Assembly (NCBI GenBank): GCA_964534315.1
Contig: CAZHOV010000072.1
Span: 1 to 26,982 of the forward strand
Reading direction: 5' to 3'
Source: CAZHOV01 sp964534315
Lineage (GTDB): Bacteria > Bacteroidota > Bacteroidia > Chitinophagales > Saprospiraceae
DNA length: 26,982 bases
How positions within the stretch are numbered: position 1 is the stretch's first letter; every line of letters starts with the position of its first letter. Below, piece by piece: positions 7,287 to 16,880 of the stretch. Both the position numbers and the translations under genes were made by a program. A model generated the notes under the pieces. The model saw only the letters and a program-made list of their open reading frames with translations, was not told the origin of the DNA and searched no databases.

Positions 7287-10200
7287 ATGGTTTCCCCCAG
7301 ATGCACCTTTTTAATTTTGGGATTATTGCTTCTAGCGGGAACTTTCTTTGCACAGGGAACCACCCAAAAAACACAAGCTTTTCGTTCGGTTGACATTGAA
7401 ATTCCTGCTACTGTTGATGAATCCTTCAGGGATTTTGCTCCTCGTTCCATAGAAATGAACAGTGGGACCATGACTCGCTATATCCAACTGAATGGTCCGC
7501 TCAGCCAATCTGCCAGGGAGCAACTTCAGCAAGAAGGGATAGTTCTGCACAATGCCATCGGTGAGAATATTTTACTAGCTTCCATCCCTGCTGATATCAA
7601 AGCATCTACCTTTAAGAAATACGGAATCATCTCTTTTTTTACGCTTGCTCCTGAAGCCAAGCGCATTCGCGTACTTGCTCCTTCGGAAAAGTTGTTGCTT
7701 AAATATATCGACACTTATGATGCTGACTTGGTCGCTGAGCTACTAGCCGGAAACGGTATTGAACTTTTGGAACATATTCCGGATTTTCCGGCTGTCTATA
7801 TTCAGGCTTCGGAAGCGCAGGTTATAAAATTGTTGAAGCTTTCCTGGGTAGAGTTTGTCGAAGAACAACCGGAGAAGAATAGTTATGAAAACGGGTTAGG
7901 TCATCTTTCCGTCCGGTCAAACCTATTAGCAGCTACCCAAATTGAGGGGGTGACAGGCAATGGGGTCCATATCGCCTTGGGCGACGACGGCTGGGTAGGT
8001 GAACATATTGACTTGCAAAACCGGGTCATACATTTCCCGGATGTGAATACGGATTTCCAGGGACAGCATGGCGATCTGGTTGCCGGCCTTATTGCCGGAG
8101 CCGGAAATATTGATCCTAGGCTCGTCAGTCCCGCCCCGGAGGCGATGATACATGTTTTGAATGACTTCGATGCGGTCAAACATGCTGGTTCACTAATGGA
8201 TAATCAGAACGTGGTGGTCACCTGTACTGCTTTAAGCGATGGTTGTAACCGGGGATATTCTTCTCTGGCCAGTTTGGCGGATCAGCAGATCCTGGAGCGA
8301 CCGACTTTAATGCATATTTTCTCCGGAGGTAACGCCGGCCAAGACGATTGCTTTTTTGGGGCTGGTACCGGATGGGGAACAATTACGGGGGGAGTGAAGA
8401 TGGCCAAAAATGCCCTTACCGTAGCCAATATAGATATACATGGGGAACGTGTAATTACCAGTAGCCGGGGCCCGACTACTGACGGGCGACTGAAACCAGA
8501 CTTATCAGCTCTGGGCCAGGAGGTGGTCTCCACGCTTCCCGAAAATAATTACGGAACTATTTCCGGCTCTTCGGCATCAGCTCCGCTCGTTACAGGGGTC
8601 TGGGCCCAACTGGTAGAAGCTTACCGGAATCTCTTTGACGAAGATCCGCCCTCTGCATTACTCAAAGCTGCTCTGCTAAATACTGCTGATGACCTTGGGA
8701 AGCCGGGACCTGATTACTCCTACGGTTGGGGAAAAGTGAATAGTATCAATGCCTGGAAATTAATCCAGGAAAACCGCTACTGGCTCGATACCCTAATTCA
8801 AGGCGAAACCGATACCTTGTCGCTAACCGTGCCGGATAATGCCACTCAAGTAAAAGTTATGTTGTATTGGCATGATCGGGAAGGTAACCCCCTAAGTGCC
8901 AAAGCCCTGGTCAATAACCTGGATCTTACCATGACCAATTCTGAGGATGTCTTGATGTACCCCTGGGTGTTAATTCCGGAACCGGATTCAATGCTCCTTA
9001 ACCAGCAAGCTACTCCCGGGAAGGATAGTCTCAATAATGTAGAACAAATAGCAATACATTCACCTGAAGCAGGTGTTTACGATATTCTGATACACGGGCA
9101 AAATATTCCTTTTGGTCCGCAACCATATGTGGTAGTCTTTGAGTTTGAAACCGAACAATTGGCGCTGACTCATCCGTTAGGAGGTGAACGGTTAGTTCCG
9201 GGAGATAGTATCATGGTATTGTGGGATGCTTCGGCAAGTGAATCACCTGTCTTTATTGATTTTTCAGCTGACGGAACAGAGGAGTGGGTAACTATCGGAG
9301 TCGATACCCAACAGGCAGCCATGTTTGCCTGGAAACTGCCGGACGTCACTTCTACTAATGCATTTTTCCGGATCCGTAGAGACGGCATAGTTGACCATAA
9401 TGATGAAGCCGTGACGATTATGGACGTTCCTGAAAACGTAAAAATTAATAAAGTTTGCGCTGATTACCTTATCCTAAAATGGGATTCTTTACCGGGAGCC
9501 TCAGGCTATGTCGTCTACCAAATGGGGGCGTATTCCATGGATAGTTTGCTTCAAGTGGAGGAAAACTACCTGGAAATTCCTATTGAAGACCCGTACCAAG
9601 CGTATTGGTTTGCAGTTAGTGCACTTACAGAAGCAGGAAAAGAAGGCCCACGCAGCAAAGCCGTACGCAATGAGATCGGTTTTCAAAATTGTCTGCTTTC
9701 GGTAGACTTGGGAATTCAGCAAGTAAGTTCTCCGCGGACTAGCGTCCTGTCCAGTTGTTTTTCACAACCTATTCCCCTCGGAATTCAGATAAAAAATAAC
9801 GGTCTTTTTGCAGAAGAAAGTTTTGACCTGTTTTACCAACTCGATGATGGAAGTATTAATTCTTCTACCTATTCCGGTTCTATCCCGCCAGGCGTTACGG
9901 TCAATGTTCAATTTGATTCTATGCTGACGATTACAGCACCTGGTCATCATTCCCTTAAAATATGGATTGATTATCCGGAAGATGAAGCAGCATACAATGA
10001 TACAAGCCATTTCGACCTGGAGGTAATAGAAGCAATTGAGTACGGATTACCCTTTTATCAAGCATTTGACTCTTTTAGCCATTGCGGAGAGAGTAACGAT
10101 TGTTTTTCGGTTTGTTCTTTGAGTAAAGGTTGGATGAATGACAGAAATCAAGTGGGCGACGAAATCGATTGGAGAGTAGGAGAAGGGGCAACATCTACCC

Positions 10201-12164
10201 TTTATACTGGCCCTGATAATGATCAGAATACGCAAAGTAAAGGTAAATATTTGTTTTTAGAGAGTTCGCAAGGGTGTTATCAAAAAACGGCTCATTTGTT
10301 AAGTCCTTGTGTTAATTTAGGAAATGCTGAGCATCCGAAGTTGAGTTTTTGGTACCACATGTATGGTGCCGATATGGGGAAATTGCATGTTGACCTGTTT
10401 GACGGTGAACAGTGGTATCCCAATATTATTGTTCCTGTGCTTGGAGACCGGGGAAAGCAATGGCAGAAAGTCGAAGCTGATCTAACGGCTTTTGCGGGCA
10501 AGATCATTATGCTCCGTTTCCGGGGAGTGACAGGCGATGGCTTTTTATCGGATTTGGCCATTGACAATGTCGCGATTTATGATGCTTTTGATGCCCCTGT
10601 CGGAGGGGTTATTGTAGCTGATTTTTCAACCTGCCCGGGGCAGTCGTTCAGTATCTCCGACAATTCTTTTAACAGTCCGACCACTTGGGAGTGGAAGATT
10701 CATCCTTCTAGTGTTGAATTTGTCGACGGAACGGAAGCCTCTTCCGCTAATCCGGTATTACAGTTTCAGGAGCCCGGTGAGTATCAGGTTTCCCTTGTTG
10801 TTTCCAATGAATACGGTGATTTTGTCGTAGTATTGGATGAGCCGATTGAGGTGACAACAGGGCGTTCGCTTCCGGTAATTATGGATTTTGAATCCGATAG
10901 CCTTTTTGAATTGGGTTGGAATGTTGTTAATGAAGATGGCGGGATTACCTGGGACGCTATTGAATTGTATGGGGATGATAACGAACCCACGACTACCTTT
11001 TTCATGAATAATCACAATTACCTGGACCAGGGAGAGGAGGATCTGCTTATTTCTCCGGTGATAGACCTTACAGATGCGGATAAGCCATTGCTGCGCTTTG
11101 ATGTTGCCTACAACTACTATGATTTTGAATATTCAGATAAATTACTGGTAAAGATATCGACTAACTGCGGTGAAACCTTTGAGCATACTGTTTTTGATAA
11201 GTCGGGAGCATTATTGGCAACAGTAGATAATACGCCGATCTCTGCTGACCCTCCGGAGACGAATTATTGGCGAACGGAAGTGATCGATTTATCTGATTTT
11301 AAAGGGTATTCTATCGTTGTTCAGTTTGTTAATGTAAATGGTTTTGGAAATAATCTGTATTTAGATAATATAATTGTTCACGAACAAGAAAACTATCCTA
11401 CTGCAACGTTTAATTGGGTCCCTGAGCGAGATACCGTTTGTTCTCCCGAGGAAGTTACCTTTTTTCATACATCCAATGGCGCCCCCATTGATCGATGGCA
11501 ATGGTCGTTCGGAGCAGGTGCCTCACCAGAGGAGTCGAACGTGGCCGGCCCTCAAAGAGTCTCTTTTTCTTCGCCAGGCACGTATGCTGTTTCCCTGAAT
11601 ACAAGCAACCAAATTGGTGCTGATCATTATGCGCGCGATCTGATCATAGGCGGGCAACCGACCGCTCAGTTTACCTATGAATTAGAGCGAGGAAGATGCA
11701 GTTTTATCAACTTTAGTAGATGGGCGACGTCTTATTATTGGGATTTTGGAGATGGCCATTATAGCCGGTTGAAAAACCCTATTCACCAATATGAGGAAAG
11801 TGGTCGGTACACCGTGACGCTTCATACGTCAAGCGACTGTGGAGAGCATATTAAAGAAGTTCCGGTCTCTGTGATTTTAGAAGGAACTCCGGGAAAAGAG
11901 CTGGATTTTTCGATCCTTCCCAATCCCACTTCCGGTATGGTTTCACTCCGCATCCATACTCTTTCTTATAACCAAACGTTTACGCTTCATCTTTTTGATG
12001 CCAATGGGCGTTTGTTGAAAAACTATCCTCTACAGGCACAGCAATTTAACCTCCCTGTAAACATTTCGATGCATGCTTTTCCGGAAGGGATCTACTATTT
12101 TAAACTTCAATCGGAAGAATCCGTCATGGTTAAAAAGGTGATTAAAATAAATCGCGGTAAATAG
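7287..12164 (+). CDS. Secreted subtilisin-like (S8) multidomain protease with T9SS sorting domain
   Basis: A 1625-residue exoprotein. A signal peptide ends near residue 22 (TFFAQ). A propeptide-like region follows to about 200. The S8 domain spans about 222-490: Asp233 in GDDGW, His261 in QHGDLVAG, oxyanion Asn349 in SGGNAG, and Ser429 in SGSSASAP, so the triad looks complete. A KP-43-like beta domain (500-620; VNNLDL) follows, then FN3 (715-795), a CARDB-like domain (800-915), a Cys-containing MAM-like domain (918-1100), PKD-like (1105-1192), a choice-of-anchor-J/MAM-like domain (1195-1366), two PKD domains (1370-1530; WDFGDG at 1485-1490), and a type A T9SS sorting domain (1540-1623; ILPNPTSG). 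It is expected to be exported through the outer membrane and anchored or released. The substrate is unknown. It appears to have its own promoter. Confidence 0.93.
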   Translation: MVSPRCTFLILGLLLLAGTFFAQGTTQKTQAFRSVDIEIPATVDESFRDFAPRSIEMNSGTMTRYIQLNGPLSQSAREQLQQEGIVLHNAIGENILLASIPADIKASTFKKYGIISFFTLAPEAKRIRVLAPSEKLLLKYIDTYDADLVAELLAGNGIELLEHIPDFPAVYIQASEAQVIKLLKLSWVEFVEEQPEKNSYENGLGHLSVRSNLLAATQIEGVTGNGVHIALGDDGWVGEHIDLQNRVIHFPDVNTDFQGQHGDLVAGLIAGAGNIDPRLVSPAPEAMIHVLNDFDAVKHAGSLMDNQNVVVTCTALSDGCNRGYSSLASLADQQILERPTLMHIFSGGNAGQDDCFFGAGTGWGTITGGVKMAKNALTVANIDIHGERVITSSRGPTTDGRLKPDLSALGQEVVSTLPENNYGTISGSSASAPLVTGVWAQLVEAYRNLFDEDPPSALLKAALLNTADDLGKPGPDYSYGWGKVNSINAWKLIQENRYWLDTLIQGETDTLSLTVPDNATQVKVMLYWHDREGNPLSAKALVNNLDLTMTNSEDVLMYPWVLIPEPDSMLLNQQATPGKDSLNNVEQIAIHSPEAGVYDILIHGQNIPFGPQPYVVVFEFETEQLALTHPLGGERLVPGDSIMVLWDASASESPVFIDFSADGTEEWVTIGVDTQQAAMFAWKLPDVTSTNAFFRIRRDGIVDHNDEAVTIMDVPENVKINKVCADYLILKWDSLPGASGYVVYQMGAYSMDSLLQVEENYLEIPIEDPYQAYWFAVSALTEAGKEGPRSKAVRNEIGFQNCLLSVDLGIQQVSSPRTSVLSSCFSQPIPLGIQIKNNGLFAEESFDLFYQLDDGSINSSTYSGSIPPGVTVNVQFDSMLTITAPGHHSLKIWIDYPEDEAAYNDTSHFDLEVIEAIEYGLPFYQAFDSFSHCGESNDCFSVCSLSKGWMNDRNQVGDEIDWRVGEGATSTLYTGPDNDQNTQSKGKYLFLESSQGCYQKTAHLLSPCVNLGNAEHPKLSFWYHMYGADMGKLHVDLFDGEQWYPNIIVPVLGDRGKQWQKVEADLTAFAGKIIMLRFRGVTGDGFLSDLAIDNVAIYDAFDAPVGGVIVADFSTCPGQSFSISDNSFNSPTTWEWKIHPSSVEFVDGTEASSANPVLQFQEPGEYQVSLVVSNEYGDFVVVLDEPIEVTTGRSLPVIMDFESDSLFELGWNVVNEDGGITWDAIELYGDDNEPTTTFFMNNHNYLDQGEEDLLISPVIDLTDADKPLLRFDVAYNYYDFEYSDKLLVKISTNCGETFEHTVFDKSGALLATVDNTPISADPPETNYWRTEVIDLSDFKGYSIVVQFVNVNGFGNNLYLDNIIVHEQENYPTATFNWVPERDTVCSPEEVTFFHTSNGAPIDRWQWSFGAGASPEESNVAGPQRVSFSSPGTYAVSLNTSNQIGADHYARDLIIGGQPTAQFTYELERGRCSFINFSRWATSYYWDFGDGHYSRLKNPIHQYEESGRYTVTLHTSSDCGEHIKEVPVSVILEGTPGKELDFSILPNPTSGMVSLRIHTLSYNQTFTLHLFDANGRLLKNYPLQAQQFNLPVNISMHAFPEGIYYFKLQSEESVMVKKVIKINRGK

Positions 12165-12258
12165 TAGGTTTTTATTTGGTTTCTTACCCATTCTTTCCTA
12201 ACTTAATTTCCCTTTTCTGGTTAAACAACAAATTACTAACAATTAAAATGTGAAATCG

Positions 12259-14385
12259 ATGGCGTACGAAACTAAAAACATCAGGAACGTCGTTTTGCTT
12301 GGCCATTCGGGCAGCGGTAAAACAGCCTTTTCAGAGAATATGCTTTTTGAAGCAAAGGCGACCAACAGAATCGGTCTGGTCGAAGAAGGAACTACCGTAT
12401 CCGATTATTCGGACATCGAAAAAGAACGGGGCAACTCTATTTTCAGTACTCTTATGCATGTTAGCTGGAAGGATTCTAAAATCAATATCATCGATACGCC
12501 GGGTTCTGACGACTTTGTCGGCGAAGTGATCACCTCTATGAAAGTGGCGGATACCGCAGTGATGCTCCTCAATGCTAAAGCCGGCGTGGAGGTGGGAACG
12601 GAATTGATATGGGAATATATTGAAAAGTTTGAAACGCCCTGCCTATTTGTGATCAACCATTTAGATAATGACAAAGCTGACTACCAAATGACGCTGGATC
12701 AGGCTATCCAACGGTTTGGTAATAAAGTCCTTCCCTTCCAATACCCCCTTGAAACGGGTCCTGGGTTTAATACTATTGTCGACGCGCTTAGAATGGTCAT
12801 GTACGTTTTCTCCGATGAAGGGGGGAAACCAGAAAAGCACGCCATTCCGGATTCAGAGATCGAAAGGGCCCAGGAAATGCATAATGCTCTGGTCGAAGCC
12901 GCTGCTGAAAATGATGAAGAATTGATGGAGCGTTTCTTCGAAGAAGGATCCTTGACCGAAGAAGAACTAACCGAAGGCCTTACCATAGCCTTGGCAAACC
13001 AGGAGCTATATCCTGTTTTTTGCGCTTCTGCCATCAATAATATGGGGAGCGGAAGGATCATGGGCTTTATCAACGATATTGCTCCGTCTCCCGCCAACCG
13101 TCCTGATGCTAAGCTCGAAGGTGGTGGCACTCTCGCCTGCGATAAGGATGGCGATACTTCTATCTTTATCTATAAAACGATTTCCGAACCCAGAGTGGGT
13201 AATGTTTCTTACTTTAAAGTATATTCAGGTACCCTCCATACAGGTGACGAACTGGAAAATGCAGACACGCGGGAAATGGAACGGATTAGCCAGTTATTTG
13301 TCTCTGAAGGAAAAAACCGGGAAAATACGAATAAACTTATTGCAGGCGATATTGGCGTTACGGTCAAGCTCAAAAATACGCATTCCAATAATACCCTTAA
13401 TACAAAAGGGGTAGACCGGCAAATCTCCAAAATGAAATTCCCCAATCCCCGTATCCGGGTGGCACTTGCTCCTCCCAATAAAAACGATATGGAAAAGCTG
13501 ATGAAAGCCCTTCATACTATCGAAGAAGAAGATCCGACGCTCTTAGTCGAACAAAATCCTCAACTGAAACAGACGATCCTTCATGGACAGGGAGAACTTC
13601 ATCTTGACCTGATCAAACACCGGATCGAAATGATCCATAATATTACTTTTGAGCTGGGAGAGCCAAAGATTCCTTACCGGGAAACGATAACTAATAAGGC
13701 GGATCAGGATTACCGCCATAAAAAGCAATCGGGAGGTTCCGGACAGTTTGCAGAGGTACACCTGCGCATAGAACCTTTTCACGAAGGTATGCCTCCTCCG
13801 GCAGGACTTAATGTCAGGAATACCGAGACAGAAGAATTGCCCTGGGGCGGAAGACTCGAATACTTATGGTGTATCGTTGGAGGCTCGATAGATAGTAAGT
13901 TTTCCAATGCCATTAAAAAAGGAATTTTACAAAAAATGGAAGAAGGTCCGCTGACGGGATCTTATTGCCAGGATATCCGGGTTTGTATCTATGATGGAAA
14001 AATGCACCCCGTCGATTCGAACGATATGGCTTTTATGATCGCTGCAACGCAAGCTTTTAAAAAAGCATTCGTAAACGCCAAACCCCAGATTATGGAACCC
14101 ATCTATATGATTGAAATCCTCTGCTCGAATGAAGTGATGGGGGATGTGATGAGTGATCTTCAAACACGGAGAGCAATCATTCAGGGCATGGATGCCGATG
14201 GTCATTACCAGAAGATAAAGGCCAAAATACCGCTGGCGGAGACTTACAAATATTCTTCCACCCTTCGCTCTTTGACTCAGGGCCGTGCTAAGTTTAACCT
14301 TGAATTTGCTGAGTTTAATCCGGTGCCCCATGAAGTTCAGCAGAAACTGATCGATGCTTACAATGCAGAAGCGCAGGAAGCCTGA
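12259..14385 (+). CDS. EF-G-like translational GTPase (divergent paralogue)
   Basis: About 708 residues with the five-domain layout of elongation factor G. From the ATG at 12259, the P-loop GHSGSGKT lies at 15-22, the switch I-like EKERGNSIFS near 54-63, DTPGSDDF at 79-86, and NHLD at 133-136. The later part holds the domain IV-like segment (SGGSGQFAEVHLRIEP) and the domain V region. It differs from canonical EF-G: the GTPase His of DTPGHVDF is Ser83, and NKxD is NHLD. Such EF-G2-like paralogues are common in Bacteroidota, so this is probably not the main FusA; the role may be in ribosome recycling, stress or regulation. An in-frame GTG at 12250 adds three residues; the ATG was preferred. No clear promoter was found in the 94 bp upstream. 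Confidence 0.85.
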   Translation: MAYETKNIRNVVLLGHSGSGKTAFSENMLFEAKATNRIGLVEEGTTVSDYSDIEKERGNSIFSTLMHVSWKDSKINIIDTPGSDDFVGEVITSMKVADTAVMLLNAKAGVEVGTELIWEYIEKFETPCLFVINHLDNDKADYQMTLDQAIQRFGNKVLPFQYPLETGPGFNTIVDALRMVMYVFSDEGGKPEKHAIPDSEIERAQEMHNALVEAAAENDEELMERFFEEGSLTEEELTEGLTIALANQELYPVFCASAINNMGSGRIMGFINDIAPSPANRPDAKLEGGGTLACDKDGDTSIFIYKTISEPRVGNVSYFKVYSGTLHTGDELENADTREMERISQLFVSEGKNRENTNKLIAGDIGVTVKLKNTHSNNTLNTKGVDRQISKMKFPNPRIRVALAPPNKNDMEKLMKALHTIEEEDPTLLVEQNPQLKQTILHGQGELHLDLIKHRIEMIHNITFELGEPKIPYRETITNKADQDYRHKKQSGGSGQFAEVHLRIEPFHEGMPPPAGLNVRNTETEELPWGGRLEYLWCIVGGSIDSKFSNAIKKGILQKMEEGPLTGSYCQDIRVCIYDGKMHPVDSNDMAFMIAATQAFKKAFVNAKPQIMEPIYMIEILCSNEVMGDVMSDLQTRRAIIQGMDADGHYQKIKAKIPLAETYKYSSTLRSLTQGRAKFNLEFAEFNPVPHEVQQKLIDAYNAEAQEA

Positions 14386-14507
14386 TGAACCATGAATAAT
14401 CCTTTAATCGAAAAGCGGGGGTATCTTTTTTTACTTAGTTTTCTAAAGGTGTAGTGAAGGACGTTTCCTTTGCTACATTTTTAGAGAACAAAATAAAAAA
14501 AGTCAAA

Positions 14508-14544
14508 AGTCATCTCAAAAAATTTGGGATGACTCCTGTTTTTT
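14508..14544 (+). terminator. Rho-independent terminator after the EF-G-like gene
   Basis: A 12-bp stem (14508-14519 with 14523-14534, one G-U pair, loop aaa) reading agtcatctcaaa and tttgggatgact is followed by the T-run at 14539-14544. It lies 122 bp after the stop and just before the GT9 gene. Confidence 0.8.
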
Positions 14545-14571
14545 GTAACCTTACGGTCAGAATTCTAATTG

Positions 14572-15543
14572 ATGAAACCCACCAAGATTCTCATTATTCA
14601 AACGGCTTTTATTGGAGACGTAATCCTGGCAACTCCTCTGATCGAAAAGCTGGACGCTTTCTTTCCGGAGTCCGCTATTGATTTTTTGGTACGCAAGGGT
14701 AATGAAGCGCTACTTAGCAATCATCCCAAATTGAATGAGGTGTTGATCTGGAATAAGAAAGAACGTAAATATGGTAATTTTATAAAGGTAATAAGAAGGG
14801 TACGGGCTCAACGATACGACATTGTTATCAATCTGCAACGGTTTCTTTCTACGGGGTTGATAACGGCCTTGTCAGGTGCAAGAGAAAAAGCGGGTTTTAA
14901 GAAAAATCCGCTTTCTGCTTTCTTCTCTATTAAAAAGATACATGAAATAACCCCCGGGGTTCATGAAGTACATCGCAATCTTTCCCTGATTGAGCATCTG
15001 ACAAATGAGGACGTTGTAGGGCCGAAATTATATCCTGCTAAGCAAGATGTAGAGCTGGTAAAGCGGGAATCACCTTATGTTTGCATTGCTCCTACCTCTG
15101 TATGGTACACCAAGCAGTGGCCTGCCAAGAAGTGGATTGGTCTGATCAACCGGCTTGACCGACAGTTGGAGATCTGCCTCATCGGAGGCCCTTCCGACCA
15201 AGCAGCCTGTGAGGATATCCGCCTACAGGCAGAACATCCTAAGGTTTATAATTTAGCCGGGCAGTACAGTTTGTTGCAATCGGCAGCGCTAATGGCTGGT
15301 GCTAAAATGAATTATGTAAATGATTCGGCTCCACTCCACATCGCTTCTGCTATGAATGCTCCGGTAACGGCTATTTTTTGCTCCACGATCCCGGCATTTG
15401 GATTTACCCCTCTTTCGGATGTTTCGCAGGTAGCGGAGACTCAATTAAACCTTGAGTGTCGACCTTGCGGGTTGCATGGTTTTAACGCCTGTCCGGAAGG
15501 GCATTTTAAATGTGTGGAAATTGAGTTGGAAATAATGCATTGA
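14572..15543 (+). CDS. GT9 glycosyltransferase, heptosyltransferase-like
   Basis: A 323-residue member of the LPS heptosyltransferase family (GT9), predicted to add a sugar, classically heptose, to the LPS core at the inner face of the cytoplasmic membrane. The N-terminus KILIIQTAFIGDVILATPLI is the family signature, IAPTSVWYTKQWP at 172-184 and LIGGPSD at 203-209 form the donor domain, and NDSAPLHIASA at 250-260 carries the conserved Asp251 and His256. A C-terminal cluster of four cysteines (296, 299, 307, 314) is usual in Bacteroidota members. A TTG one codon upstream is also in frame; the ATG is preferred. The terminator upstream separates it from the EF-G-like gene. The true sugar is not known. 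Confidence 0.88.
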   Translation: MKPTKILIIQTAFIGDVILATPLIEKLDAFFPESAIDFLVRKGNEALLSNHPKLNEVLIWNKKERKYGNFIKVIRRVRAQRYDIVINLQRFLSTGLITALSGAREKAGFKKNPLSAFFSIKKIHEITPGVHEVHRNLSLIEHLTNEDVVGPKLYPAKQDVELVKRESPYVCIAPTSVWYTKQWPAKKWIGLINRLDRQLEICLIGGPSDQAACEDIRLQAEHPKVYNLAGQYSLLQSAALMAGAKMNYVNDSAPLHIASAMNAPVTAIFCSTIPAFGFTPLSDVSQVAETQLNLECRPCGLHGFNACPEGHFKCVEIELEIMH

Positions 15544-15614
15544 TCCATTGAACCATTTCCATTCTTATTTATTTCATGTTCATATATTTATATATTTCTA
15601 ACAAAGAGCAGATT

Positions 15615-16760
15615 ATGAAAATCGGAATCGTTTGTTATCCAACATATGGGGGTAGTGGAGTCGTAGCAACTGAGCTAGGTCTTGGGTTGGCAAAGAAAGG
15701 GCACGATATACATTTCATCACTTACCGGCAACCAGCTAGGTTGCATATCTTTCAGGAGAACATTTACTATCACGAAGTACGAACGGCTGATTATCCCCTA
15801 TTCGAATACCTCCCTTATGAATCTGCTTTGGCGAGTAAGTTGGTTGATGTGGTCAAATATGAAAAATTAGATTTTTTACATGTTCATTATGCTATCCCGC
15901 ATGCTTCTGTTGCATATATGACCAAAAAAATACTACTCCGCGACGGTTTTTATCTTCCAACGATTACCACCCTGCATGGCACCGATATCACCTTAGTCGG
16001 CAGTGATAAATCTTTCGCTCCCGTGGTTGCCTTTTCTATCTCCAAATCTGACGGGGTGACGGCTGTTTCACAAAGTTTAAAGCAACAGACGTATGATACG
16101 TTTGATATAGAGTGCGATATAAAAGTGATTTACAACTTCATCGACTTTGACCGGTTTAACCGGACGGATAAAGATCATTTCAAAAAGGCGATAGCCCCTA
16201 ATGGTGAACGGATCATTGTCCATACATCCAATTTTAGGAAGGTAAAGCGGGTAGATGATGTTATTAAAGTATTTAAACGAATCAATGAACAAATACCCTC
16301 GAAACTCTTGCTGATCGGTGATGGTCCGGAACGGCGGAAAATGGAAGAACTTTGCCGCCAATTGGGTATCATGGAAGAAGTGCGTTTTCTAGGAAAGCAG
16401 GATGCTATTGAAGAATTATTGGCTATTGGTGACCTTTTTGTCATTCCGTCTAAAAATGAAAGTTTTGGTCTGGCAGCGCTGGAAGCTATGGCTTGTGAAG
16501 TGCCTGTAATATCCTCTAATGCAGGTGGGTTGCTGGAGGTAAATATTGAAGGGGAAACGGGGTTTGTCAGTGAAGTGGGAGATGTTGACGATATGGCAAA
16601 AAAAGCATTGCAAATCCTGAAAAATGAAGATGTGCTGAATAAGTTCCGCAAAAACGCCCTCGCCCAAGCTAAGAATTTTGATATTAATAATATCGTCCCT
16701 CAATATGAAGCTTATTATGAGCAAGTTTTAGAAAAAGCAAAAGCAACAAAGCCTGTTTGA
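15615..16760 (+). CDS. bshA: N-acetyl-alpha-D-glucosaminyl L-malate synthase
   Basis: First step of bacillithiol synthesis: joins GlcNAc from UDP-GlcNAc to L-malate in the cytoplasm. The 381-residue GT4-fold protein opens with KIGIVCYPTYGGSGVVATEL, the BshA signature, followed by HYAIPHASVAYM at 91-102, LHGTDIT at 120-126, SNFRKVKRVDDV at 205-216, and the EX7E motif from Glu282 to Glu290 (NESFGLAALE). The frame is open upstream to 15576, but that adds a hydrophobic, non-conserved tail; the ATG at 15615 places the family motif at residue 2. It is 71 bp after the GT9 stop and may share its transcript. Other bacillithiol genes (bshB, bshC) are not in the window. Confidence 0.95.
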   Translation: MKIGIVCYPTYGGSGVVATELGLGLAKKGHDIHFITYRQPARLHIFQENIYYHEVRTADYPLFEYLPYESALASKLVDVVKYEKLDFLHVHYAIPHASVAYMTKKILLRDGFYLPTITTLHGTDITLVGSDKSFAPVVAFSISKSDGVTAVSQSLKQQTYDTFDIECDIKVIYNFIDFDRFNRTDKDHFKKAIAPNGERIIVHTSNFRKVKRVDDVIKVFKRINEQIPSKLLLIGDGPERRKMEELCRQLGIMEEVRFLGKQDAIEELLAIGDLFVIPSKNESFGLAALEAMACEVPVISSNAGGLLEVNIEGETGFVSEVGDVDDMAKKALQILKNEDVLNKFRKNALAQAKNFDINNIVPQYEAYYEQVLEKAKATKPV

Positions 16761-16813
16761 TAGAAGGGGCCAACAGACCTTTGATGCTTTAAGTCCTCCA
16801 ATTTTTTACCAGG

Positions 16814-16840
16814 CCCAAAAAAATACTATTTTGGGTTTTA
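16814..16840 (+). terminator. Probable terminator after bshA
   Basis: cccaaaa (16814-16820) pairs with ttttggg (16829-16835) across an 8-base loop and is followed by ttttat. It lies between the convergent ends of bshA and porZ; the T-run favours the + direction, though the hairpin could serve both. Confidence 0.6.
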
Positions 16841-16880
16841 TGTCAAATCCTTTAGAGAAAGCGCTTCCCTACCTTATATA

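Noticed and set aside
15576..15614. Upstream ATG for bshA at 15576.
   Set aside because: It would add 13 non-conserved residues before the family motif that normally starts the protein.
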